DNA from: Plectrocnemia conspersa
Taxonomy: Eukaryota > Arthropoda > Insecta > Trichoptera > Polycentropodidae
Length of the DNA: 64,000 nucleotides
Direction of reading: 5' to 3'
Assembly (NCBI GenBank): GCA_009617715.1
Contig: VTFK01000014.1
Coordinates: 1,488,001 to 1,552,000 of the forward strand
Shown: in pieces, positions 46,860-59,964 of the stretch
How positions within the stretch are numbered: the first letter of the stretch is position 1
How the letters are laid out: every line of letters begins with the position of its first letter
Notes under the pieces: generated by a model
Told to the model about the DNA's origin: nothing
Seen by the model: the letters and a program-made list of their open reading frames with translations, nothing else
Database searches by the model: none
Made by a program: the position numbers and the translations under genes

Positions 46860-49295
46860 TAATCGCAGTTGAAAGGGTAAACTCTTGTCACTTATATGAT
46901 AAGTCCTTTAATGCCGCTCCGCTTCGGTGTTGCTAGCATTGCTCCAGGTTTGCACTTGTATCGGTCAAACGGACCAATTCCAGACGCAGAAAGTAATAAC
47001 CTTATCAGATGCAATTGCCTTAAAATATCAACGAATCACACAGATATTATAAATTAAATCCAAACTTCGATCTTCAGATCTAATTGAGTCTTTTAACTTT
47101 AAGACGATATTGTCTCAAAAAATCCTATAAATCCAGTTATTATAATACGTGTATAAAAATTGTCTGGCTTACTAAATTATGACGAATAACATTAAACGCA
47201 AAAATCGTCTTTACATTCGTGATGGATACAATTCGGCCCATATTTTTTGGCTCTAGCCATCCAAGGCTCGACAAATATATCTGTAAATAAAATTATTCAT
47301 TTAAAGCGACATTCAGATAAAAAAAATTATCCCATTTGTGTGCTACATAATTCTGAAATTAGCTTACATTGAACCACCGTCATTTAACTGTCGTCGAACA
47401 ATTGGTAATAAAAATTTCGGTATGTTGATTTCATATCATTAAACACTGACGATCGCACTCGTACGCCCACTACAAAGTTTCGAAAGAAGCTCCTTACTCT
47501 TTCATATGAAGCAACGACGTCTTTCTTTTTTTTATGGGCAAGTCGCGTGCCTGACCATCCGGCAAGTCAGGAAGCAAGCATATCCGACTCATTCCTTTTT
47601 GAACCCATTGATTTGACAGCTTTCGCAACTGGATTATTGGAATGTTAATTCTGGCGTTGCGTGCATATGCACAGTCTTCTAACTATAACCGCTTTGAGAT
47701 TTTCTCCTCGTATACTAAACTAAGTTCCACTTTAAGTACATTTGCATTTCTATCATTGTTTTCAGTCTCGTGCCTGGTACTGCGATTTTCATGTAGATAT
47801 TTTTTTGGCACTGCCTATCAGTGTGCCGTAAAATACTTGTACGTGATTCATTGTATACATTCTATAAAGATCGTATATGAATAATAAGATTTTCCGCTGT
47901 TATACAATGGAAAAAAAATTGTAATTCATCGTGAACCGTTGGCGATTTATTCGTATTGTACGTATCAAAAATTGAACGGTATACAATACATAATTTATAT
48001 AGAATTGATACTTATAAAGCTTCGTATGTTAGATGCTATGAATATTAATCGAAAACATATGGTCCTTCATACTTCGATTGCTTGTAAAATTATAAAAAAT
48101 CACATTAAATTAATCATGCTTGGCATCTTCTTATGATCAAACTTACTTTTAATTATGTATCATATATGGAACATGCGCTCTGTGTTTGTCAATGTTGACA
48201 CGTCACATTCCGTTTAATTACTATATACTCATGGGAGGTTCGCCATAATTAACTCATGTGTACATACACATGTTTCATCCAGATCGTTCTCACGCAATTT
48301 TAAACTCATCCATCGCCCTCGTCCTTTCCAAAAGTGCGTCACCTTCCTCGTCCTCTTTGTCTCGCTATCGATCTCCCAACTCCCCCTCTGACTCACGCAG
48401 GTACTAGAGCAGACGGTTTTTACGCGAGGGTGTAAACCCCGAAGGCTCCCTTCAATTTATAGCCGGCGTCTTTTGTATTGCCCCGAAAAAATCCAATCTC
48501 CGAAGAACGACCTTTTGCGCAAGCGAGCAGATTCCCGGAACGGCGAAACCGGTCGAAATATTCGCATCGGAACCGTTACCACCGTGCCATCAAAATTGTG
48601 ACATACATTATTGCACAATTTTAACGTAATTATCTCTTTTTAGCGGAACTTTGAATAGATAAAGCCGGACGTGCAACGTACGATAGTAGGAAATTATGCA
48701 TGTTCGTTCACCGACCCAAAACCGGTCGCAAAACTAAGATACTGTTACTCTTTTGATAACAGTATCAAGCTTATGATAACAATTATTGGGCTCTTTAGCT
48801 GGCGATGTTTGTTATACGTAAGCGCACTTCAAACGACGTGCGTTTATCTCTAATCTACACAAAAATATATGTTTAAAAACGTTAGTTCGTTTACGACTAT
48901 AGCATTGTATGTACAGATACAATTCTAATAAAATATTTCAATTTATTTTTCTCAAAGTCGTATCGAAGAAAATTGACAATGGCGATGCTTTAATTTCTAT
49001 GGAATGTGGATTCTAATGTTCAGTTACCTGTCTGCGGAAATATGCAACGCATTCCTTTGTATTTGGCACCGATCATTCTGCTTACGGGTAATCGTTTAAT
49101 GTATATCCGCTCAAATATGCAATAATTTGTATCAAATATAATTTGTAAAAAGATGTTGGGCGACCTCCATGAATGATGTCACAGGTTTGGGTGGGGTCAG
49201 CAGAATATTTGTTCATAATGATTTTTTTATTGAAACTGTTTTCTTAAAAGCCGTGTTTTGGCATACCTGCGTAACAGTGATTTGAAAATCAATAA
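46860..49295. other. Presumed Unc-76 intron 1
   Basis: No gene supported. A GC-richer stretch at 48160-48600 is single-copy in appearance and includes pyrimidine-rich runs. Frames at 47642, 47939 and 48671 are short and unrecognised. Confidence 0.35.
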
Positions 49296-49299
49296 ATTT

Positions 49300-50900
49300 G
49301 AAAACGTTGTCTTTCTATAGATTGTATAATCCGGGCTTCGGTGCTTGTTTTAGTGTACTTTTAAAACTGTTAATATATGTCTGCTCTGATATACGATCGT
49401 TTGTATCACATCGGTGAGAAAACAACTAGATAAAGCTATTACTTGAAAACATTTATCAAATTTCATCGCAACGATTGCGATAAATATATATTTTTAATGG
49501 ATAATATGTACAAAGTTTATATTTATTTATATTACTTTTAATCTCTGACTGAAATGTCTGTAGAAAGATTACGAAATAATTTATTCAGTACATCCGTGTT
49601 TAAGCATAGTAATTTGTAGAAGTTCAATGTCTCTTCCAGCTCTAGTTCGTATGGCTAAACTCGATTATTCGGGGCGGAACTAGACTAATAAGTGATTCAA
49701 AAATCGGTGAAATTTGCCAAAGTTGTCGTTCTATAGATTATATAATTCATGCTTTAATGCTTGTTTTAATGTTTTTTCGTAATTTAAAAAAAACGAAAAT
49801 TGACTCGGTTAACCGGTTTTCTACGATTATTTTTAATTTTAATATTTTTTTTCCAAAATTTTAAATAAAGCACAAAATCGATCAAAAAAGACCTAAACGA
49901 TAACATACTTTGTCTCATTGCCTCAACTCAGAAAAATATTACTTAATTATGGATATGTATAAAAGTCATCCATTATGACTTTCAGAAGTGAAAGGCGTTA
50001 CTACAAAAAGATTTTAAATTATGTTAATATGCTAAACAGTGTATCATAAATCTCGAAAAATTATACAATTCCTAAAACCAGCACCAACCGCAAGCGAACG
50101 TGTTTTAGCGTTACAAATATTTAAAGTTCGATGCACATTATAGTCTTTTTAAAATGCGATACGTATCTTTTCCAAATTTAATGTCGTTTAATTATTTTTG
50201 TATTATAATATTTTGAATATATTTCCTCTAAATTTTGGTTATATATAAAATAATATTTGCATTTTTCTTGTCAATAAATTTTTTTTTGTCCACTATATTG
50301 TTTTTTATATCAAGATTTTCACAATTTATAATGCAAATATTTTTTTTTTTTTAAAACAATGTTTTTATGTATATTCTCAAAAATACATAATTTTTCGTGC
50401 TTTTAATTAATTTTTTTTTAAGTTTTCGAGAACAGTTAAAACCAGTTAATCTGTTTTTAATTTATTAAAAAAAACGGTTTTCGATTTTTTGAAACTGTTA
50501 ATAGATACCGTGTATTGAATGTCCGCTCAGATATGTGATCGTTTGTTTCATGTCCACGAGAAAAAACTGCAAATGATTTAGACGAATTTAGTAGCAATGA
50601 TCCCGACAAATAAACTGTTTTTTTCGATTTGCAGTTAACAGAAACTTTTAATATCTGACTGAAATATCTGTAGAATGTTCCTAAAATAATTGATTCAGTA
50701 TAGCAGTGATCTGTGCTATGGGTAATAAACCCTTGATAGTATAAGTTCAATGTCCTATGGATTGTCTGGCTAATTTCGATTATTCGAGGTGGAACCAGAT
50801 TATTGATAGTTGTATCATAAATATCTTGTTATGCTTCAAAAATCGGTAAAATTTGGTGTTGTCGTTGTTCTATAGATTAGTATAATCGGAGCTTTGTTAT
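49300..50900 (+). repeat. Degenerate direct duplication, offset about 1.1 kb
   Basis: Blocks from 49308-49740 recur in the same order at about 50490-50885. Examples are TGTCTGCTCTGATATACGAT vs TGTCCGCTCAGATATGTGAT, ATCTCTGACTGAAATGTCTG vs ATATCTGACTGAAATATCTG, and AAAAATCGGTGAAATTTG vs AAAAATCGGTAAAATTTG before TTCTATAGATTA. The TTCTATAGATT block itself also occurs at about 49312, 49731 and 50870, so the unit was probably tandem once. Non-coding. Confidence 0.65.
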
Positions 50901-50904
50901 CTAT

Positions 50905-53755
50905 TTTAACCCATTTTTGCTAGATTTATGATAATTTAATATATATACAAACAATTAAATATATTTTTACATTTGTTCCAAAATTGGAAGGCTATTTGGA
51001 TATTTATAAAATCATCCACGGGCCATTCAAAATTCTCAACTACAAATTTATCATTTGTTTGTCATGCATGAACACAAAAATTCTCCAAAAACAGCTGAGC
51101 GTATTCCGTAATTTTTTATAGGATAAATAAAAAAATACATGAATTAATAATTAAATTTTAATTTTTACAATAAAAAATACATGAATTAAAAAAAAATTTT
51201 TAAAAAAAAATATTGTAAGAAATTAATAGACTTATTGAATTTTGAGTCCTTGGTCTAGTTGATCATATCGAACTATTTTAGGCACCTTGCTAGATATTTA
51301 TTTTGAAGATTTTGTCCTTTCTTCTTCATTCATTTTCATTTTAATGCACATGTTTTGTGAATATATTTGGCCACCGACCATATCCTTTGTCCAGAGTTTT
51401 AATGCAAGTGCTTTTAAAACTGGTAATGGGTAGCTCAAATACGCAACATTATTTGTATGACGTTGAAAAAATATTCTAATTAGTAAATTAGTAATTAGTT
51501 GTACTAATTTCATTGCAATGATGTTAAGATGAATCATAGTTACAGATTATATAATTTGTTTAATACAACATTAATATGAATTACATTTAATAATTCAGGG
51601 CAATCTAACTTGTTATTTAAAATTTAAACAATTAAATCACTACAAATCATTACAAATAAATTAATAGTTAAGCCTTTGAATTTCTATATCGAGATGGACT
51701 CTAATATAAGTATTTATCTTTTATTTTTAATTGTAATGTTCAGTTTGTAATAAATAAACCGTAAAAATACATTTTGATAACAAATTTTGTCACTCATGCA
51801 ATTTTTCATTTACTGCTGAATTGTCTTTTAGATAAGAATTAGCGTGAGTTTTAATAAACACTTGATTTCGTCCTATCGGATTATCGTTTCATATAGGTAA
51901 ATAATAATAGATAACGATAACTTGCAGAGCTGCATATCGTTCGATTCTTCGATACTAGTAATATGAAGCATCAAATCGTTGACATCCATCCACTAATAAA
52001 CAACTTTAGATTGAATTGACCTCACGCTGCATTTTCTGACTCATCGCGCTTTTGTCTCCGTCGATCTCCAGTTTTGATTCTCCGCAGACTCCCAGAAAGG
52101 ATATGCCTCATTCGGCCGACGAGCAATTGCGAGAGCAGCAATTATTTTGACCTTTTGACGTGAATCTGTGATGTCATCATATGTTTGCATACTTTCGCAA
52201 CTGGAGCTTTCGAAACGAGATCGATCTTATCTGCCTGGTCACGTGGGCGTTATTTCCTGCTCCGCTCGACACTTCCTGCGTCGACATTGTCATCCCAGAA
52301 GTTCCTCATTTCGCGCCTGACGCTTCGCCCAGACCCACATCTGTAGTTTAATTCTTGACGTCATACCATGTGTATAGTCAACCGAACACATGGCCTGGTC
52401 CGACTGCGCCAAACAGACTCAGCTGATCTGAAGTTCGAAGATAAATGGCACGGGGTCATGATTGGCGCTGGTTTAGAGTTTCAATGTTATCTCAGCGCCA
52501 ATGTTGATACCCACACAATAAATAAATATGGCAGACTGTTGTTAATTGGTTAATATTATTGGTGTTGCATTTAAAAGTAGTCTAGCAAGTGCTTCTCTTG
52601 TATATTAATTAGCATGATAAGGATCCGATCGTCGAGCAACGCGGTCAGTTATTTTCAACACTCATCAATCTGTATCACATGTTTCGAATCACTATGACTA
52701 AATAATAATAAAAAAGACGCAGTACAAAAATCAAAATGCAGATCATTAACTTCTCTGCCTCCATAAGTCACCTTTGCCTTTCTTTTTTCCATTCTACTCT
52801 CGTTCTTTTCTTTTTGCCTCAAAGCGAAAGAGCGTGCTTCACATGTTACAGCGTTGCCTTTTGAAACCCGTTAAATTCGTTCCAATCGATCTGTCAAGCT
52901 TAAAAACTTCTCCGAAAGATTCTCAAACATATTGCCATTAAATCCCTCGAGCCGCGGCGTATATAAATCTTCCAACAATGAGAAGAGATTCCGCCGTCTC
53001 CGGTAAATCAATTAAGTTTCAGATGGCTCAAACAGTTCTGGCATCGGTTTAGCAGAACCAATCGCGGTTCTCATTAGCCCATTAAGAAACTGGCCCGAGC
53101 GAGAAATCAATCATCTCCTTATCGCGGCTTGCTTTAAATTAATTTTCTCGTCGTTTATTCGATTTCCAACTCATTTCGCTTCGCAGAAGAGAAACAAATC
53201 TATTGTTATGGATAAACGCATGGGAAATACGCTAATGCGATATGTGCGATTTTTTTTATATTTCAAAGATTGCGTTCTAAATGATCGATGTGTTAGAAAT
53301 GTCGGAATTAATATGGATTGTGTTGTGTGGTTAATAATATTGTATTGTTCGGATTCTTTAGAAGGATGGCATATAGGTGGGAAAGTTACTGTTTTTACCA
53401 TTGTTTCTTTGTGGTTTTTAATTACACGTTTATTTTTATAAATTAACATGCGATTCATAGTGATTTTTTTCAATTTTAGTTTATAATTAAAACTTTCTGT
53501 ATATTATATAAACTTTTAATTATACATTAAAACAAGAGACTTTAAAAGGCTTAAAAAAAACTTAATTCAGTAAGATAAATTTCTTCTTCGCATTCGATAC
53601 AAATCATCGCAACATGTTTTATACATTAGTAACAGATATAACATTAGTGGGGGAGCATGTAGGGGCATTTAAAAAACCCGCATTTTTAAAAATGCACTAT
53701 TTTTAAAAAACTGCAAATTGCCATCTATTGATTGTAAAATATAATATATTAGATA
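50905..53755. other. Presumed Unc-76 intron 1
   Basis: No gene supported. The stretch 52010-53160 is GC-richer than its surroundings and single-copy in appearance, making it a candidate regulatory block. Frames at 53171-53473 (minus) and 53208-53441 (plus) overlap and neither is recognised. Confidence 0.35.
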
Positions 53756-53762
53756 ATGCCTA

Positions 53763-54803
53763 CACTACACTCTCTAGAAGTTGGCCAAGGTTGGCCAAGA
53801 ACGGAGAATATAGTTGGTTACTTCGGTCGAGTTTGGTTCTGCCCGCTCTAAAATCTCTCGGAAGTTGTCCGAGGTTACCGAGAACGGGAGGTAAAGTGGG
53901 GGTAATTCAGTCGACTTCCGAACATTGTCGGCAAAAGAACCGAAGTCGCAGCTGCTCTTTCGAGCGCGAGCTGTGAGATACTTCTCCTTTCGCTCTCTCG
54001 CGTGTTAAGTGACGAGAGTGAAAGAGATAATAATATGGTGTTTCGCAAACTGAGATAGAACGAGTAACTCGGTTCAATTTCAGTATGCGCGTAGGCGTCC
54101 TATGGTTAACACGCATGTCGGGCGCTGCATCGTGGTCACGTGGTTAAGTTATAATACCACATGCTTATCGAGGACTTCAACAAACCCTCACTGACATCTT
54201 TGAATATTTTAGGGCACCAAAAGGGGTTAATTATATTTTTGATAGTATATTTTTCTAACAGATATCGTTATTATATTTTTTTTCATATAAAATTAAATAA
54301 TCAAAAAATAATTAGTGGTACTTGATTTTGTTAAAAAAAATCGTTTCAAATATCCTTATGTATTTTCCTAGATCGGTTTATATGTATGTCACACCATAAC
54401 GAATTCTTATTTAGAATCGATGGCGACAAATTCTAGGATAGTCACAGATGTAGTGTTCGTATTCTGAAGTATCATTTTTATGCCTTGTGGCATTTTGCAA
54501 AAACCGACAAAGATTTTGCGTAAATTGAATATTTACGATCGAAAAGTTTTCACTGTATTGGTGAGTGCCCACACAAACTTTTATAATTATCAGTAGCGTA
54601 ATTTTATTAATATGACAATTTAAAAATTGCGATTATTTGGCACATTTTCGATCGCGCGCAAAAATATGCCGGCTGTACGTGACAGAAGCCGCCGCCCGGA
54701 CGGCATATGAAATTTGCGACAGCGTGGTCGCTTACTCGAAGTCGTAGGTTTCGGCCGACTTCAGTTGTAACTTCGGTTCAGACAACTTCCAGAGAGTGTA
54801 GTG
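53763..54803. mobile_element. 1.04-kb element with CACTACACTCTCT inverted termini
   Basis: The left end CACTACACTCTCTAGAAGTT is mirrored by the right end ACAACTTCCAGAGAGTGTAG ending GTG. Flanking 8-mers AATGCCTA and CATGCATA agree at six of eight positions, consistent with an eroded 8-bp duplication. Subterminal zones are filled with variants of CGAAGT/ACTTCGG and TTGGCCAAGG words. No transposase is encoded. The class is unproven; 8-bp flanks would fit hAT or P-type elements. Confidence 0.55.
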
Positions 54804-54809
54804 CATGCA

Positions 54810-55190
54810 TAACAGTGTATAATTCATTATATAGACGTCACTGATTCGGTGGTCAATACTTACTTGTAGGTGTATAGTTTGTGTTGATTGCTTTACTCTG
54901 TTGTAAAGCATTGGTCTTACGCCTGTCAAATTACTGCGGTAGATTAAAAAGTATGTGCGTTTGCAAGTAACATTCACGTATGGAAATTTAAACATACCCT
55001 TTTATTTCCATATATAAACACTGTAATCCTTGTGTAACGCTCGAAATTATCCACGAGTAAAATAATAAATATTTTATTTTATATTGCTAATAGATGTACA
55101 TTTTTGTATTCTCCATTATTTTTTCAACGGATAAATAACATATTTTCTTCTTTATTATAAGTTACAAGTATGTATATGCTACACAGAATC
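54810..55190. other. Presumed Unc-76 intron 1, nothing seen
   Basis: AT-rich sequence. The minus-strand frame at 54732-54995 overlaps the transposon end and is not a gene. Confidence 0.3.
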
Positions 55191-55194
55191 GGTG

Positions 55195-55600
55195 AAATCG
55201 CTTATTGCGTGAAATGCTTAATTCATGAAAAGTGCAAGCCCGCTACTTCATTCATGAATTAGGCAAATTATCTGCCGAATGCATGCATTAAGATAATGAG
55301 ATAGTAGCGCTTCAAATCAAATGTCATTTTTGACTGTTACAAAAAGTCAAAAGCTTATTGAAAGGTCAAATTTTTGTTCCTTTAAAGTGTATAAATAGTA
55401 TTCCATGCACTTATACTTTATCTGGTTGTATAACTAATGCCGGGAGATTGGCAGATATATTCTAATTTTACGAAATAAAATAATTATCAGTTGATAATTA
55501 TTTTATTTCGTAAAATTACAATATATCTGCCAATGTTATAGTTATAACAAGTTGTTCATGTAACTGTTGAACTGGTCAGAACAGTGAACACCCCATGAAT
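55195..55600. repeat. Relative of the 40-kb inverted-repeat element, plus large palindrome
   Basis: TGAAATCGCTTATTGCGTGA, TTAATTCATGAAAAGTGCAA and ATGAATTAGGCAAATTATCT repeat the left half of 40020-40140. A TCAGAACAGTGAACACCCCATGAAT block at about 55576-55600 is the complement of words at about 34293-34315 and 40330-40350. Between them lies a 43-bp-arm palindrome (55447-55489 with 55492-55534), one mismatch, 2-nt centre. Confidence 0.6.
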
Positions 55601-58445
55601 AATTCTCTGCAACAAATCATATTTTTAGTTCTAGACTTTTTTGCCATTCTAAATTAAAATGAATTCTGTAGTTAATGATTGAACTAAAAAAACGATACGA
55701 ATGCTTAGTCAAAACGCATTTTCTCCACAATTATATGCATATGTGTTGATTGTATTCAAATTAATATGGACACTGACAACTATTGATGTTCTAAAAAAGT
55801 TCAGGTCTTTGGTCCCTCGTATGTTAGCTATCTCATTCTTTATATTGGTTTTTCGAGGATGCTTGCTCGAATGGGAGCAAAAGCTAATTGGAAACTAATC
55901 GCGTTAGTGTTTAGCTCCATCTCCAATCACTGCTTTTGATAAAACTTAACTTTCAAAGTGGCCCCACGTTGTGTGACTTTCTGCTAATTACAAATAATGC
56001 TTATACGATGTGAGGCCAATAGTATTTTTTTATGTGTTTGAAGCTTTTTAAAGCAAAAGCTTAGCCTTTAGCAGATTTTTTAATGGCATTGTTTCAAGTA
56101 TTAATTTAAATCTGCACAGCAACAAGTATCTACATACGTCCATATATGTAATAACAGTTTCAAATCTATGCATAAAAAACAAATATTAATTTATGAGTGT
56201 GAAAACTTTATTAAAAAAATATTACTTACAAGATAAAAGTCAAGGAATGACACATATGGTTGAATTCTACTTTGACATTTTGTTATTGGAACGCGTGGGT
56301 CCTCGTTGATTGACTGTAACCCAATCACGACCGACCATGTGTGAACAAATTTGCGTTCACTAATTTGGTGACATGTCATGGCGCATTCACAAGTAGCCTG
56401 TTACGAACAATGTTTACTCGACGGCGTAGGAGTTCACTGTAAACAAGAGGCTGTTTATTTCAAAGACGACCTCAAACTCAATGCCACTCACAATCGCGCT
56501 TATCAAGTATATCTTAAAATCTTCACATTCATCAGCAAACGTCGCAGCGTCCATTAGACCGGACACTTAAGTATTACGCAAAAGATATTTCGGAGTCTAA
56601 AATTCCCGACTGTCGGCTTTGTCTGATGACCTAGTTTCTTACTCATGCGAAGACAATGTGTGTGGTAGACTGGCAGATCGATAGGAAACTCCCGACCTTA
56701 CTCAAGCACATTTTTCCAATCTGAAAGTTTTCTAACGTAAATTTAAAAAGTTGGGCGTGTAACTGCCGCTATTACACGCCGTTTATTCAATGAATCCATT
56801 CGCTTTGGATAATTTGGAAGTGCGGCGTCTCTAAACGAGTCCATAGCACTACGAAAGTGTTAATTGTAATGGCAAATGTGTGGGCTTAGACTTGAGGTGA
56901 ACGTCTTTTTTACCACTTTTTCTATCCTTGGCGTTTCCAAAATAAAGATCCCTAGCAATTTGGCTGTCATTGAACGATACATCACAGTTAAGCTTTAAAA
57001 GCATACGCTCGGGGAATGTACGAGTCAATGTTATGTAAACAAGGATGTATTTTTGGGCGGCTAAATTTATGGACACTGATCTTTAAATAAACAAGAATTG
57101 TTCTTTGAACGTGTACAGGATCAAACATTGAACATTTCCACATGAAACTATTATATAAAAAAATTCTAATGAAAGACAAGCGTGTTTAGAATGTGAAGGA
57201 GCACTTTCATTGCCTTATAAAAACATCGACTGTTAGTTTAATCGATCATAAAAATTCTACTATATTATGTAATATACGTAGCTATAAAATAGTTGTGTAA
57301 CAACGCGGAAAAATCATTCGCTATACTCAACAATATGTATTTTATTGCCGTTTGAGAACCACCAAGGGTCAAGACGATCGGCATTTTTGCTCACAGCCAA
57401 TCACCGTCGCCACATATGGTTATCGACGTCTGAGCTCGTCCAGCCCGATCCATATTATTCTGCGCTTGCACAATCACCGTCAACAATCGCGGTCATAGCT
57501 GTCAAACATGGACAGTCGCTACATACATTTGGATGTGTCCACGCAGGACAGTAACTCGAGTTATTCCAGGCCATTGGCACGCTGAACACCAAAAAACAAG
57601 CGCATCACATCTCCACCATTCATATTTCAGGATCGCGTCTAAGAATACTTACTGCGGTCTTGGAATACTTCCATTTGCTACCAGTCCCCTTTTAATTGAC
57701 GCTAGCGCTCTCACCAATCAAATCGGTCGTATAACCAATTCTATCAATGCGACTCTAATTGGTTTTAAGAAGCGTAAAAACGGTTATTTTCGACACTTTA
57801 GGCGGCTTAGGAATTGAAAGCCCTATTTTTTGCCGACCTGCGTCCAGACGACAGGTGCAACAGAACTATAGCAGGTGCCTATCCCAAAGCATCTTACCTG
57901 AGAACCTTGGATTTTTTTCATGCCTGTCTCTCAAATCCCTAAACGGCTATTCGAGTGGGCAGTATTGTCTAGATTTTGCATATGTGCGATCAGTCTTTGT
58001 TTCATTTTCACTGCGCTTGGACGATTTGCACGCCTCATATCGTATGTATGTATGCTTTTTTTCTGTATATCCTGTCGTGATTTGTACAAATTGGACGGTA
58101 AGAAAACGACCCGTGACGTACTATTAACAAGTGCACGGTTCTGCACCATTGTTATGCACCATTGTGAATCATTTATGTAAATGCGGCACTGAAACCACCT
58201 GTCGTTCTTCCCGTCATGCCTTCTGCTTCTTTTCTTCCAAGACAAATGTCCCTCGATTGTCTACATAAGAAGAGAGATTTCAGTGATCAATGTTTGTATA
58301 CGTTCTGAAACTGGTTGTGTATTTTTAACCATCTCTATTTAATGTACCAAATTAAGTCTTAGTGAAAATAGTAGTTTTTCAACAAAGCCACAACCAAAAT
58401 CCTTTATATATATATTACTATACATATGATATATAATGATTTTCA
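55600..58445. other. Presumed Unc-76 intron 1, GC-richer
   Basis: No gene supported. TGTTACGAACA at 56399-56409, followed by GC-richer sequence to about 57900, resembles the start of a gypsy-type LTR, but no matching end or internal domain was found. Several overlapping frames at 57345-58245 are unrecognised and contradictory. Confidence 0.3.
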
Positions 58446-58451
58446 TTGTCT

Positions 58452-58712
58452 CACTTTGACCTCTACATACGAACCTAAATTCGAGACACGAACCGCGATT
58501 TACTTCGCTTGCGCGCGCACTGAAAATATTAATTTGAGCGGTGTCTGTTGTTATTAAGTCACATTTATACGACGCAAAGAGTGATATGTATATATAGTTT
58601 TTTTATATCTATTTCCGTGTTTATTTATTCAATAAAATGCAATGAGAAATTGGGCTTCGAGATACGAACATAGTCGGAAACACATTAAGTTCGTAAGTCG
58701 AGGTATCACTAC
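58452..58712. mobile_element. Decayed pogo/Tigger-type MITE
   Basis: The left end CCTCTACATACGAACCTAAA is mirrored by the right end read inward, CCTCGACTTACGAACTTAAT. These are the CCTCGACTTACGA termini common in Tigger-type elements. About 260 bp long, no coding capacity, diverged ends and no clear target duplication. Confidence 0.55.
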
Positions 58713-59029
58713 AAAACATAGTATGCATATTTTGTAAAACGCCATATTTTAGGCTCAGTAAGACAGAAAGCAAAATTAAAGTGAGCTTAAAAAAACGTAA
58801 TTTTTGTATGTTTCATATATAAGCACTGTTTTTATTTGTAGTTTTAAAGTAAATTTGTTAAAAAATCATATGTTCTTTGCAGGAAAGGCTAATTTCCAAA
58901 ACCATTTAGTATTCGATAATATTTGTTAAGGCCGGGCTTTTTCGTTGAGATATATTTTAATTGCTCATGTGTTCGACTTTTTTTAAAAAGCAGGTGAGAT
59001 ATTTATCCCCTTATCAAGAAAAAAAATGC

Positions 59030-59960
59030 ATGTTATTTATTTAAATACTATGAATCCTAATGAAATATAAACATTTTAAAAAGCTGAAATAACGTCCCTG
59101 ATTTTAGACCAGAAATTCTCGGGTTATCTAAAAAAACGGTCTCGAATCTATCCCGAAAATAATTTTTAAAATATGACATGTTTTCGACCATCGTGGCGCA
59201 TTGGGGTAACCTGTTAGGCCACGATGGTCTTAATTTAATCTAAAAAATAAAATAAAACTTCATTGAAATCAAATTGGAATTCATTTCCACCGGTAGATCT
59301 GGCAGGTGTCAGTAAAATTATATGATTTCAACTTAAAAATGTAGGCATTTACATACTTTACATGCGATGTATAAATGTTACAGTGAATTTGTATTCTTTA
59401 GTAAAGTATTATTTTCACTAGTAAAGCTCAAATACATTTTCACCGGTAAATATATATTTCTAATAAAGAAAATATAATTTAAATATGAAACACTATGAAA
59501 CTCAATTTGACAGTTGCGAAACGTTCATTTGCTGTTCAAACCCTAACCTAATCTGAAACTAACTACAGTTTTAAAACTTTTATTAGGTTAAATCTAACAT
59601 ACGAACTAAGCCAACTCATCTCTCAGGGGGAAATTAGCAGAAGAAGTACAAACAGATGTCGAATATCGCATATTGCTCCATAGTTTGTCTGCATTTGGAT
59701 AACACCGTATGTTTTAAAAATATATTAGTTATCCTTACCGTTATCACTACGGACTTCTGATATATGAGTGTTGGTTAGAGTATATTCAAACTGAATTTTG
59801 GTCAATAGTAGGGCGCAAAAAACAGAAGTTAAAAATCCCTTATTAGAAGTTAAAATTCCACGTCAAAAGCAATAAAATCATGCCGTCACCGTTGCAGTGG
59901 AAATCATTTTTTTTGCGCTCGTTACGTTAAGGGTTACATCTTTTTTATTCTATGCCACGT
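59030..59960 (+). repeat. Dispersed repeat family R, copy 4 (long)
   Basis: Runs from ATTTAAATACTATGAATCCT through CTGAAATAACGTCCCTG, CCACCGGTAGAT, an AACCTAACCTAATCTGAAAC region, GCAGAAGAAGTACAAACAGA, TATTGCTCCATAGTTTGTCT and TTTTGGTCAATAG, ending near GCCGTCACCGTTGCAGTGG. The complement of the same series forms 62370-63330, so the two copies face each other. Confidence 0.7.
59186..59229. repeat. 12-bp perfect hairpin insert within family R copy
   Basis: GACCATCGTGGC (59186-59197) and GCCACGATGGTC (59218-59229) flank a 20-nt loop. It lies in an insertion of roughly 80 bp absent from the other family copies. TGGCGCATTGGGGTA within it resembles a tRNA A box, so a SINE head is possible. Confidence 0.6.
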
Positions 59961-59964
59961 CCAT

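Noticed and set aside
56399..57900. Gypsy-type LTR starting TGTTACGAACA
   Set aside because: No matching 3' end, target duplication or second copy in the window.
57345..58245. Cluster of overlapping frames of 69-122 residues on both strands
   Set aside because: Mutually incompatible frames without domains; the region is simply GC-richer with fewer stops.
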